A DNA stretch of 52,117 nucleotides from Rhodospirillales bacterium. GTDB lineage: Bacteria > Pseudomonadota > Alphaproteobacteria > Acetobacterales > Acetobacteraceae. The stretch covers positions 1-52,117 of the forward strand of contig JANXTF010000059.1 of the NCBI GenBank assembly GCA_025352565.1. Direction: 5' to 3'. Both the position numbers and the translations under genes were made by a program. Below, in pieces: positions 32,195-40,506 of this stretch (its first letter is position 1; each line of letters begins with the position of its first letter). The notes beneath the pieces were generated by a model. That model saw nothing but the letters and a program-made list of their open reading frames with translations, was not told the origin of the DNA and made no database searches.

Positions 32195-33276
32195 AGATAC
32201 CGCTCCAAGAAGCGGCGCATATCGGCACCCCAGACGCGGGCGCCGTCGCGTTCGAGCAGATGACCCTCCATCGGGGTGATGCCGAAGGCAGGATATACCC
32301 GCGCCTCGAACACCTTCCCCGCGCCTGCCATCGCGGCCGCGAGCTCGCGCGTGGGGCGGACGCTGTAGTCGTTCCCGGCCTGGAAAAAGAGGATCGGGGC
32401 GGTGAGTTTCAGCGCCGCTTCCGTCATCAGCCGGCGCAGGCCGGGCGCACGGTCCCAGTTCATCGCCGCCCCGGCGAACTCCACGGCGCAGCGGAAGCGG
32501 TCGGTTTTCGACATGGCCAGCAGCGCGTTCACGCCGCCGAACGAACTTCCCATCATGCCGATATGGTCCGGGCGGATTTCGGGCAAGGCCGCCAGCACGT
32601 CGAGCCCGGCGAGCACGTCGTCACTCTCGCGGTCGAGGCGCGCGGAGAGCTGCGCGTCGTATTCGGGCGTGCCGGCGGAGGCGGTCACCTCCTCGCGCCA
32701 GCCGGGGCCTGTGGAATTGCCGTAGCCGTGCCGATGCACGAGGCACGAGGCGACGTTCATGCTCGCGAGGAGCGAAGCCGTGCCGGGACGCGAGACGTCG
32801 AGAGTGCCGCGCTCGATGCCGCTGCCATGGGCGAGCATCATGCACGCGAACGGGCCGTTGCCCGGCGGCAGTTGCAGATAGGCTTTCAGCTGGTGGGCGC
32901 CCGATCGGAACGTGATTTCGCGCGCCGCGATCGCCATGCCGTGGAGCGCGCGATCGACGATGCCGCTCGCCAGGGGGGAGATTTCGTCGCGCTCCTCGAT
33001 ATGCCGTTCGAACCGCGCGATGAGGGAGCGCATCCGGTCGCGCACTTCGCCAAAGGCCGCCGAGTTCGCGCGTGCGCCGAGATCGGCGGCCTGGGCCCGC
33101 GGTGTCGCGAACGCGCATTGCCAGGTGACGTCCGGCCCGTCGCCGTCGCGTTTCGCCTGGATCACGCCCGCAGCGAGGCCCAGCGACACGCGCACGGCGG
33201 AGGCGCGGCGGCGCTGGACCAGAACCTCCGCCGCCATGCCGGGGCGGGCGAAGTAGCATGTGCGTTCGATCAGCAT
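32191..33276 (-). CDS. NIPSNAP-like domain fused to an alpha/beta hydrolase
   Basis: The 361-aa protein starts at ATG 33276 with GAGG upstream; GTG 33282 is an alternative. The first 95 residues (starting MLIERTCYFARPGMAAEVL) look like a small ferredoxin-like dimeric alpha-beta domain of the NIPSNAP kind. From about residue 125 there is an alpha/beta-hydrolase related to dienelactone hydrolases. It has LAHGSG, the elbow GSSFGG (S245), the acid Asp in AGNDYSVRP and a late His in EGHLLERD. The fusion is uncommon. It follows the permease genes by 7 bases and is coupled to the creatininase gene. It probably cleaves an ester or lactone brought in by the Dpp-type importer. Confidence 0.82.
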   Translation of the reverse strand: MLIERTCYFARPGMAAEVLVQRRRASAVRVSLGLAAGVIQAKRDGDGPDVTWQCAFATPRAQAADLGARANSAAFGEVRDRMRSLIARFERHIEERDEISPLASGIVDRALHGMAIAAREITFRSGAHQLKAYLQLPPGNGPFACMMLAHGSGIERGTLDVSRPGTASLLASMNVASCLVHRHGYGNSTGPGWREEVTASAGTPEYDAQLSARLDRESDDVLAGLDVLAALPEIRPDHIGMMGSSFGGVNALLAMSKTDRFRCAVEFAGAAMNWDRAPGLRRLMTEAALKLTAPILFFQAGNDYSVRPTRELAAAMAGAGKVFEARVYPAFGITPMEGHLLERDGARVWGADMRRFLERYL

Positions 33277-33283
33277 CGGCACC

Positions 33284-34108
33284 TCATCTGTCCATCACGC
33301 TGGGGTCCAGCGCGTCACGCAGCCCGTCGCCGAGCAGGTTGAAGCCGAGGATGGTGACGCCGAGAGCGACCGACGAGAACAGCGCGAGATAGGGATCGGT
33401 GCGCAAACCCTCCAGCCCGTCGCGGATCATACCGCCCCAGCTCGGCGTCGGCTCCTGCACGCCGATACCGAGGAAGCTCAACGTCGCTTCCGCCATGACG
33501 ATGAAGCCGACCCCGATCGCGGCTCGCACGATCAGCGCCGGCACGATGTTGGGCAGCACGTGACGCAGCAGGATCTTGCCGGTGGGCGTGCCGCAGGCGA
33601 CGGCGGCGTCCAGGAATGCCTCGTGGCGGAGGGCGAGAACCAGGGAGCGGGTGAGGCGCGCGATGCCGGGCCACCACGCGAGCGACAGCGACAGGATGAC
33701 GCTGCCCAGGCCCGCGCCCAGGACGGCGGTGACGAGGATCGCGAAGATCAATTCCGGGTAGGCGAGCACGACATCGGTGACGCGCATCAGCACCGTGTCG
33801 ATCGGCCCGCCAAGGTAGCCGGCGAGCATTCCCACGGTCACGCCGATCGCGAAGGTGACGGCCAGCACGCTGCCGGCGGCGATGACCGAGACCCGCGCGC
33901 CGACGATCAGGCGGCTCAGTATGTCGCGGCCGAGCTTGTCGCCGCCGAGCCAGTGCTCGCCCGAGGGAGGCGCCCAGACGCCGCCGAGATCGGTCTCGGT
34001 GTAGTCCTGCGGCGCAAGCACCGGTGCGGCGGCAGCGAGCGTGAGCACGATCGCCACGATCAGCGCGCCGAGGACGGCCTTGGAGTCGCGGAACAGGCGC
34101 CGGATCAC
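33284..34108 (-). CDS. dppC: Dpp/Opp-type ABC permease, DppC-like
   Basis: This 274-aa inner-membrane permease has about six helices. It has the N-terminal cytosolic leader of DppC proteins (APPSGEHWLGGDKLGRDILSR), the EAxxxAAxxxG-type loop HEAFLDAAVACGTPTGKILLRHVLPN that contacts the ATPase, and AEATLSFLGIGVQEPTPSWG. It pairs with the DppB-like protein, with which its gene overlaps by four bases. The family imports peptides, nickel, glutathione or sugar-derived compounds. No DppD or DppF ATPase is encoded in the operon. Confidence 0.93.
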   Translation of the reverse strand: MIRRLFRDSKAVLGALIVAIVLTLAAAAPVLAPQDYTETDLGGVWAPPSGEHWLGGDKLGRDILSRLIVGARVSVIAAGSVLAVTFAIGVTVGMLAGYLGGPIDTVLMRVTDVVLAYPELIFAILVTAVLGAGLGSVILSLSLAWWPGIARLTRSLVLALRHEAFLDAAVACGTPTGKILLRHVLPNIVPALIVRAAIGVGFIVMAEATLSFLGIGVQEPTPSWGGMIRDGLEGLRTDPYLALFSSVALGVTILGFNLLGDGLRDALDPSVMDR

Positions 34109-35031
34109 GCCAGCCTGATCCGCGGGTCGATGGCGGCGTACAGCAGGTCCACCCCGAGGTTGATGAGCGCGTAGAACACGGTGAACAGCAGCACGATGGC
34201 CGAGATCACCGGGTAGTCGCGGCCAAAGATGCTGTCGATGGCGAGGCGGCCGAGGCCGGGGATGTTGAACAATGTCTCGACCACGAAGGTGGCGCTGAGC
34301 AATCCGCCGAAGACGACGCCGATGGATGTCGAGAGCGGCACCATGGTGTTGCGCAAGGCGTGGCCGAGCACGATGGCGGTGGGCGAGAGGCCCTTGGCAC
34401 GGGCGGCGCGGATGTAGTCCTGCCGGAGCACCTCGAGCATGAAGCTGCGCGCGAGCCGCCCGATATAGGCGGCGGCCGGCAGGGCGAGCACGAGCGTGGG
34501 CAGCACCGCCTGCGCGACGGTGCCCCAGCCGGCGACGGGCAAAACATGCAGACGGATGCTGAACAGATAGACGAGGAAGGTGGCCAGCGCGAAGTTGGGC
34601 ACCGAGATCATGCCGATCATCGTCGCCATGATGGTGTTGTCCTGCCAGCGGTTCCGCCGCACCGCCGCGAGTACGCCGCCCGCGACGCCGAGCGGGACCG
34701 CCAAGGCGAGCGCCAGGGTTGCCAGAGTGAGGCTCACCCTGATGCCGCTCGCGAGCACGGCGGCCACGCTCACGTGCAGATAGCGGAACGAGAGGCCGAG
34801 ATCACCGGTCAGCAGGCCGAGGAAGTAATGTCCGAGTTGCTCGCCGAGCGGCCGGTCGAGCCCGTATTCGGCGCGCAGGCGCGAGGCGAGGACGAGGTCG
34901 GCCGAATGGTCGCTGAGCATCACCCCGATCGGGTCGCCCGGCATGGCGCGGGTCGCGAAGAACACCAGCAGGACCACGATGGCCAGGGTCGGCACCATGA
35001 CCGCGAGCCGACGCGCGGCGTAAGTCAGCAT
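34105..35031 (-). CDS. dppB: Dpp/Opp-type ABC permease, DppB-like
   Basis: The 308-aa permease has six helices and the hallmark N-terminus YAARRLAVMVPTLAIVVLLVFF, followed by RAMPGDPIGVMLSD. The ATPase-contact loop is RSFMLEVLRQDYIRAARAKGLSP and the C-terminus ends LYAAIDPRIRLA. It forms the import channel with DppC. The gene lies 13 bases after the binding-protein gene and overlaps the DppC-like gene (ATGA). Confidence 0.94.
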   Translation of the reverse strand: MLTYAARRLAVMVPTLAIVVLLVFFATRAMPGDPIGVMLSDHSADLVLASRLRAEYGLDRPLGEQLGHYFLGLLTGDLGLSFRYLHVSVAAVLASGIRVSLTLATLALALAVPLGVAGGVLAAVRRNRWQDNTIMATMIGMISVPNFALATFLVYLFSIRLHVLPVAGWGTVAQAVLPTLVLALPAAAYIGRLARSFMLEVLRQDYIRAARAKGLSPTAIVLGHALRNTMVPLSTSIGVVFGGLLSATFVVETLFNIPGLGRLAIDSIFGRDYPVISAIVLLFTVFYALINLGVDLLYAAIDPRIRLA

Positions 35032-35044
35032 CGGCGCGTCATCC

Positions 35045-36586
35045 TCAGTCGATGACGACCGGCTGGAAGCTGGAGAAGCCGAAGGGGGTTTCGGTGAGGC
35101 CGTGGACGTTCGGCTTGCGGAGCGCCACGTATGTGGTGATCGGCAGCGGCGCCGTGGCCCAGTCGGCCATCAACACCTTCTCGGCCTCGCCGTACAGCGC
35201 GTAACGCTTGTTCGCGTCCCCCGCCAGCTGCGCATCGGCCATGATGCGGTCGAATTCGGGATTCTTGTAGCGCGTGCGGTTATAGGGGCTGCCGCTCGTC
35301 CACATCGCGCCGAGGAAGGTCTGCGCGTCCGGGTAGTCGGCGGTCCAGCCCCACGGGAAAAGCGCCTCCTCGCCAGCGTTCATCGCCCGGATGTGGGTGG
35401 CGCGCTCCACCACGTTGACCTCGACCGGCATACCGAGCACCCGCTTGAATTGGCCGGCGAGATAGGTGATCTCGTCCTTGAAGGGTGCGGTGCTGGTGAT
35501 CTGGACCGTGGGCAGGCCCTTGCCGTCCGGGAACCCGGCGTCGGCCATCAGCTGCTTCGCGCGCGCCGGATCGAACGCCAGCGGCGGCAGGCCATCGTGG
35601 AAGCCGGCGACGCCGGGGGTCACCTGGCCGTTCAGCGGGATGGCGGCGTTGTTGAACAGGCCCTTGATCATCGCCGCGCGGTCGATCGCGAGCGACATCG
35701 CCTGGCGCACGCGGATGTCGCGGAACGGTGCGTAGAGCGACTGGTTCATGCCGAGGTAGTTGACCTGCGCCTTGCCCACCTTGAGCAGTTCGCGCGCGTA
35801 GCGGTCATCCGCCAGCACGCGCCGGAACGAGCTTTCGGGGACCTCGACATAGTCCAGCTCGCCCGCGTCGTACATCGACAGCGCCGTGTCGCCGCTCGGC
35901 ACGACGAGGAAGTGGATGCCGTCGATCTTCGGGGCGCCGCCCCAATAGGCGGGGTTGGCGGCTTCCTCGACCTCCACGCCACGGGTCCAGCGGACGAATT
36001 TGTAGGGGCCGGTGCCCGCGGAGGCCTTGGTCATCCAGTCCGGCCCGAGTTCCGCCACGGTGCCGCTATCCATGAACTGGAACGGGTAGATGGGGAACAG
36101 CACGTCCGGCCGGACGAAGTCGATCTCGACGGTCAGCGGGTCGATCACCCGTATCCCGCTGATCCCGGTTGCCTTGCCGTCGGCGAACTCGGCGGCCCCC
36201 GCGATGGTCTTCAGCGAGGGGGCGTTGAGGCCGCCCTTGTTGCCGGGTCGCAGCAACTCCTCGAAGGTGTATTTGACATCCTTCGCGCCGAACGGGCGGC
36301 CGCTGTGGAAGCGCACGCCGTCGCGCAGCCTGAAGGTCAGCACCTTGTTGTCGGCCGAGAACGACCAGCCGGTCGCCAGCGCCGGCTCGCTCGCGCCATC
36401 GTCGCGGGTGCGGGTGAAGCCCTCGTACATCGGGCGCATGACGTTGGTGGCCACGAGTTCGGAATAGGTGATCGGGTCGATCATCGCCGGGTCGGCGACG
36501 ATGTTGACGCGCAGCATCTTGGCATCGGCCACAGGTGGGGCGATCGCCATTGCAGCCAGAACGCACGCCACGGCCAAAGCTCGCAT
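35045..36586 (-). CDS. Dpp/Opp-type ABC transporter periplasmic binding protein
   Basis: The 513-aa family-5 solute-binding protein has a signal peptide (residues 1-22, ending PVADA). Family motifs include VMRPMYEGFTR, GVRFHSGRPFGAKDVKYTFEEL, GTGPYKFVRWTRG and RVRQAMSLAIDR near the ligand cleft. The start at 36586 has AAGGGG upstream. It heads a leftward operon of two permeases and four catabolic genes. Binding proteins of this type handle peptides, nickel, opines, glutathione and other organic acids or amides; the downstream enzymes argue for a carbon source rather than peptide recycling. Ligand is unknown. Confidence 0.93.
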   Translation of the reverse strand: MRALAVACVLAAMAIAPPVADAKMLRVNIVADPAMIDPITYSELVATNVMRPMYEGFTRTRDDGASEPALATGWSFSADNKVLTFRLRDGVRFHSGRPFGAKDVKYTFEELLRPGNKGGLNAPSLKTIAGAAEFADGKATGISGIRVIDPLTVEIDFVRPDVLFPIYPFQFMDSGTVAELGPDWMTKASAGTGPYKFVRWTRGVEVEEAANPAYWGGAPKIDGIHFLVVPSGDTALSMYDAGELDYVEVPESSFRRVLADDRYARELLKVGKAQVNYLGMNQSLYAPFRDIRVRQAMSLAIDRAAMIKGLFNNAAIPLNGQVTPGVAGFHDGLPPLAFDPARAKQLMADAGFPDGKGLPTVQITSTAPFKDEITYLAGQFKRVLGMPVEVNVVERATHIRAMNAGEEALFPWGWTADYPDAQTFLGAMWTSGSPYNRTRYKNPEFDRIMADAQLAGDANKRYALYGEAEKVLMADWATAPLPITTYVALRKPNVHGLTETPFGFSSFQPVVID

Positions 36587-36745
36587 GCCACACGCCCCTT
36601 AACGGTTCTGTGACACCATGAAATCACTGTTTGCGCGCGTTTGAAAGCCGCCTCCGATAGACAGCGGGCGTGTGCCGGAAGACTATCGCCCGCGCATCGG
36701 CGCCTCGTGGCATTCGCGAGGCCGGGACCGCCAGGGGGCAGAGGC

Positions 36746-37768
36746 ATGAAGGCGCTTGTGCTGCGCGAACACGGCGACATGGATCGCCTGCTGCTGGAAC
36801 CCGATTTCCCCGATCCTGTCGCCGGCAGCGGCGACGTGGTGGTGCGGGTTCGGGCGACCGCGCTCAACTACCATGACATTTTCACCCGGCGCGGCATGCC
36901 GGGCATCCGCATCGACATGCCGGCGATCCTGGGGCTCGATATCGCGGGCGAGATCGTGACCGTGGGGGATGGCGTAGAGGGCTGGCATCCGGGGGACCGG
37001 GTATTGATCGACCCGACCAACCGCGTCGAGGGCGGGCTGATGGGCGAGACCATCCATGGCGGTCTCGCGGAACTGGTCCGCGTCCGTGCCCACCAGTTGA
37101 TTGCCATGCCCGCCAATGTCGGTTTCGCGCAGGCAGCCGCCCTGCCCTGCGCCTACGGCACGGCGATGCGCATGATCGAGACCATCGGGCAGGTCGCCGC
37201 CGGCGAGACGGTGCTGATCCTGGGCGCGTCGGGCGGCGTGGGGGTGTGCAGCCTGCTGCTGGCCAAGCTGGCGGGGGCCACGGTGATCGCCTGCGCCAGC
37301 ACGCCGGACAAGATGGCGCGGCTGCGCGCGCTCGGCGCCGACCATGTCGTGAACTATGCCGAACAGGATTTCATGGCGGCGGTCCACGCCCTTGCCGGCA
37401 AGCCGCGCATCCGGGGCGGCGGCGGGGGCGTGGACGTGGTGGTGAACTTCACCGGCGGCGATACCTGGGTTCGCTCGCTCCGGTGCCTGCGCCAAGGCGG
37501 CCGCCTGCTGACCTGCGGCGCCACCGCGGGCTACGCGCCGGCCGAGGACATCCGCTATATCTGGACGTTCGAGCTGCGGGTGCAGGGTTCCAACGGATGG
37601 CGCCGGGCCGACATCATGCGGCTGCTCGAACTGGTCGGACAGGGCAAGCTGTCGGTGCAGATCGACCGCGTCTATGCGCTGGACGATGCGCGCGAGGCGC
37701 TGGCCACCCTCGAAAGCCGCCGCGCCTTCGGCAAGCTGATCGTGGCGCCCGACACGGCGCTCGCTTGA
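36746..37768 (+). CDS. Quinone-oxidoreductase-like medium-chain dehydrogenase
   Basis: The 340-aa NAD(P)-dependent enzyme has the MDR fold: a GroES-like domain (LNYHDIFTRRG near 40-50, then GLDIAGEIVTVG) and a Rossmann domain with LGASGGVGVCSLLLAKLAGA (159-178). The catalytic Cys/His zinc ligands and structural-zinc Cys cluster are absent, so it belongs with zinc-independent quinone or enoyl reductases. A short GGGGG loop (about 224-228) is unusual. The start at 36746 has GGGGGCAGAGG upstream. It is divergent from the Dpp-type operon across a 159-base region that could regulate both. It may reduce an enone or enoyl-CoA intermediate. Confidence 0.88.
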   Translation: MKALVLREHGDMDRLLLEPDFPDPVAGSGDVVVRVRATALNYHDIFTRRGMPGIRIDMPAILGLDIAGEIVTVGDGVEGWHPGDRVLIDPTNRVEGGLMGETIHGGLAELVRVRAHQLIAMPANVGFAQAAALPCAYGTAMRMIETIGQVAAGETVLILGASGGVGVCSLLLAKLAGATVIACASTPDKMARLRALGADHVVNYAEQDFMAAVHALAGKPRIRGGGGGVDVVVNFTGGDTWVRSLRCLRQGGRLLTCGATAGYAPAEDIRYIWTFELRVQGSNGWRRADIMRLLELVGQGKLSVQIDRVYALDDAREALATLESRRAFGKLIVAPDTALA

Positions 37769-37846
37769 CGGGCGCGCTTTCGTCGAACCTGCCAGCCTGA
37801 CCGAACGCGCCGGGATGGAACGCGCGGCCGAGGCGGCCTGCTCCGA

Positions 37847-38494
37847 TCAGGGCGCGAGCAGGCAGACATCGCCGTTCGGCGTGCCCAGCACTGCCACGAA
37901 GCCGGGCGCCAGCGCCGCTTGCACCGCGATCTCGATGCCCAGAGCGCGGATGCCCAGGGCGCGATAGATCGCGACCAGCGGGGCCGGTTTCGGGTGGAGC
38001 ACCGCGAGGCTTTTCAGCGTACAACCACCCGGCGTGGTGGAAGCCGGGTGGGGGGAGCCCTGCCAGTCGATGGCGAACGGGATGGCCGCGCCGTATTCGG
38101 GGTGGCTGAACTGGGCCACGGTCCATGCCAGCGTCACACCATCGGGCCGCGTACGCGTCATCGCGCGGCGGCCGGCTACCGCGAGGCCCGCGCGTTCGGC
38201 GGCGGCACAGGCGGCATCGAGGTCGTCGGTCTGCACCGCGAAGGTCAGCAACCCTGGATGCGGCATGGCGGCGATCGCGGCGCCACGGCCGGTTCCAGCC
38301 ATATCCTGCGCCGGGTCCGGGGCGATCACTTCGAAAAACACATCCCCGCCGAGCGACAACAGGCGGTTGCGGGTGCCGAAGCCCGGATGCGTGCCGCCGA
38401 TCACGGGTTCCACCCCGGTCAGCGCGGTGAACCGCCGGACGCCCTCATCGAGGTTGGGCGAGCCCCACAGGACATGATCGAGTCGCATCGCCAT
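37847..38494 (-). CDS. VOC-superfamily (glyoxalase-like) protein
   Basis: The 215-aa protein starts with RLDHVLWGSPNLDEGVRRFT, the hallmark of glyoxalase-like domains of the Glyoxalase_3 group. It contains LSLGGDVFFEVIAPDP near residues 46-61 and a second half-repeat with LTFAVQTDDLDAA. VOC enzymes include dioxygenases, isomerases and lyases that use a metal. The neighbours (an oxidoreductase and a CoA ligase-like protein) suggest aromatic or small-acid catabolism. It converges on the upstream oxidoreductase with a 78-base gap. Exact activity is unknown. Confidence 0.85.
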   Translation of the reverse strand: MAMRLDHVLWGSPNLDEGVRRFTALTGVEPVIGGTHPGFGTRNRLLSLGGDVFFEVIAPDPAQDMAGTGRGAAIAAMPHPGLLTFAVQTDDLDAACAAAERAGLAVAGRRAMTRTRPDGVTLAWTVAQFSHPEYGAAIPFAIDWQGSPHPASTTPGGCTLKSLAVLHPKPAPLVAIYRALGIRALGIEIAVQAALAPGFVAVLGTPNGDVCLLAP

Positions 38495-38692
38495 GAGTCA
38501 TCCTTCCGCGTGCTGTTCGTGCGTTTCGACAGTGGCATATCGGGCCGTCGGATGCGCCATTCGCGTTCGGAAAACGGCGCCGCCGTCATAGACCGTTGGA
38601 CTCCGCCCCGGCTAGCATCGCGAGCGGTTGCGCGCTCCAGGCGATCCGACGGATCGGGAGCGGCATCGTTTCTTTCGACGATTGGACCGCCG

Positions 38693-40021
38693 ATGACAGA
38701 CTCCCCGGGCAGCCGGTTCGCGGCGACACTGGACCGGGTTTTCGCGGCCCACCCTTATTATCGCGGGCTGTTCGCGCGGCAAGGGCTGGGCCGGGACGAT
38801 CTCGGAGGCGTCGCGGATCTGGCGAGGATTCCGGTGACGCCCAAGACGGCGTTCATCGCGGCCCCGGCCGATTTCGTGCTCGGGCCGGAAGGCGCGCGAC
38901 ACAACGACGAGACCGTGGTGTGGGACACGATGTACACCACCGGATCGACCGGCGCGCCGACGCCGTTCGTGTCCACGGCCTACGATTTCCCGAATATCCT
39001 GGCGCTCCAGCAAGCCATGATGCGATTGCGTGGCGTCGGCCCGGACGACAGCGTGCTGAACCTGTTCCCGCTCACCGCCATTCCGCACGGCGCGTTCGCG
39101 CGCGCGCAGCACGCCTGCGCCGCCATCGGCATCCCGGTGACCTCTCCGATGCCGGGGCGTGCCAGCCTCCGTTGGCCCGCATTGGGGCAACGGCTGGACG
39201 CGGTGGTGGCGACGGCGGCCAGGGTGCGCCCGACGATCATGTGGGGCGTGCCGTCCTACCTCCGCCGCGTGCTGGGCCGGGCCGAGGAACTGGCGGTCCC
39301 GCTGCCCACGGTTCGGCTGGCCTTCGTGACCGGCGAGGGGTTCGGCGAGGCGGCGAGAACCGCGATGCTGGCACAATTGCGGCGCCTGGGCGCGCCGGCT
39401 CCCGCCATCAGCGTGTCCTACGGGGCCACCGAGATGCAGGGGGGCATGGTGGAATGCACCGCTGGCGCCGGCTACCACAACCCGGCGCCGGAGCAGTATC
39501 TGTTCGAGGCGGTGGACCCGGACACGCATGCGCCGGTGGCGGATGGCGACGAGGGCCTGCTGCTGCTGACCCATCTGGACCGGCGCGGCACCGTGCTGCT
39601 GCGCTATGCGCTGGGCGACGTGGCGCGGCTGACCCGCGCGCCATGCCCGCATTGCGGCGCCCGCACCGAGCGGCTGATGAGCATTCCGCGCCGCGTCGAC
39701 GGGCTGGTGAAGATCCGCGGCATGCTGGTGAACCCGGCGGTGCTGGTGGACGCGATTGCGGGCGAGCCCGGCGTAAGCGAATGCCAGGCGGTGCTGGAAC
39801 GCGAGAACCCGGCCGACCCGCATTCGATGGACCGGCTGGTGTTGAAGCTGGTGCCCCAAGGCGATGCCCCGGGGCTGGCGGAGCGGCTCGCGGCACGGGT
39901 GCGGTCGGCGGTGGGGGTGACGCCGGTGGTGGAGATCGTGGGCGCGGACGACCCGGTGTTCGCCGGGCGGGGGTGGAAGGCGACGGCGTTGGTGGATTTG
40001 CGGGGTGGCGGGGGTGGGTGA
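38693..40021 (+). CDS. Phenylacetate-CoA ligase-like adenylating enzyme
   Basis: The 442-aa protein belongs to the PaaK-like branch of adenylate-forming enzymes. It has the P-loop YTTGSTGAPTPF (81-92), SYGATEMQGGMVEC at the adenylate site, LRYALGDVARL, a CPHCG cysteine pair that may bind zinc, and VDGLVKIRGMLVNPA near the C-terminus. I place the start at ATG 38693; the open frame continues far upstream antisense to the VOC gene. The C-terminus ends in an unusual RGGGGG tail. It probably activates an aromatic or aryl-alkanoic acid to a CoA thioester. It reads alone rightward between the VOC gene and a 485-base gene-free stretch. Confidence 0.87.
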   Translation: MTDSPGSRFAATLDRVFAAHPYYRGLFARQGLGRDDLGGVADLARIPVTPKTAFIAAPADFVLGPEGARHNDETVVWDTMYTTGSTGAPTPFVSTAYDFPNILALQQAMMRLRGVGPDDSVLNLFPLTAIPHGAFARAQHACAAIGIPVTSPMPGRASLRWPALGQRLDAVVATAARVRPTIMWGVPSYLRRVLGRAEELAVPLPTVRLAFVTGEGFGEAARTAMLAQLRRLGAPAPAISVSYGATEMQGGMVECTAGAGYHNPAPEQYLFEAVDPDTHAPVADGDEGLLLLTHLDRRGTVLLRYALGDVARLTRAPCPHCGARTERLMSIPRRVDGLVKIRGMLVNPAVLVDAIAGEPGVSECQAVLERENPADPHSMDRLVLKLVPQGDAPGLAERLAARVRSAVGVTPVVEIVGADDPVFAGRGWKATALVDLRGGGGG

Positions 40022-40506
40022 ATTGCTGACGCGCACGGTGGGTCTGTGCGCGGGGCGATCAGCACGGCGCAGGTAAGACCGTAGCGCGCGCATGGCGATC
40101 AGCCCCGCCTCGCGCCGTATCGGCGACAGATCCGATCGGTCACGCCCGCCTCCCCTGCCGCCCTGATGGGCGGTTCCGAAACTTACCGAACAGTAATATG
40201 TCATGCCCAATAATTTGCTCGGGCTCTCGGAACGGTGCAAGGCGCTCGGACGAGGTGTGATCGATTTCGGAATGAATAGCCGCCTTCATCTCAGGTGCGG
40301 CAGTCCCGGTGCCGGATCGGGTGTCTCCGCCAGTTCAAGCCTTCTGTCGCCCGTGAACACGATCCCGCGCATGCGACATCGTCCCCCATTATTCGCTGCG
40401 CGAACGTTACAGGCCCGCACGCCGCGGACAAATGCCGCCTACTCCAGACGTGGCCGCGGCGCTTGCGGCGGCTGCAAAGCTGGCGCGCTCCCGCGTTCGG
40501 CTCCGA
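40022..40506. other. Gene-free stretch between convergent genes
   Basis: No frame here has consistent coding bias or a recognisable product. The longest rightward frame (from 40203) is low-complexity Arg/Ser/Pro. The only structured element I see is the dyad at 40183-40196. The stretch separates two genes that converge, so it needs no promoter for them. The presence of an operator-like dyad hints at a deleted or decayed gene. Confidence 0.5.
40183..40196. promoter_or_regulatory. TetR-type operator-like dyad
   Basis: TTACCGAACAGTAA has the pattern TTAC-YG-N2-CR-GTAA, an imperfect 14-bp palindrome of the sort bound by TetR-family repressors. No TetR-family gene is in the window and no gene starts nearby on either strand. 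It may be a relic or may serve a small transcript. Confidence 0.3.

Noticed and set aside
38612-40240. 542-aa open frame on the minus strand
   Set aside because: It covers the PaaK-like gene antisense, is His/Arg-rich, and has no recognisable domain.
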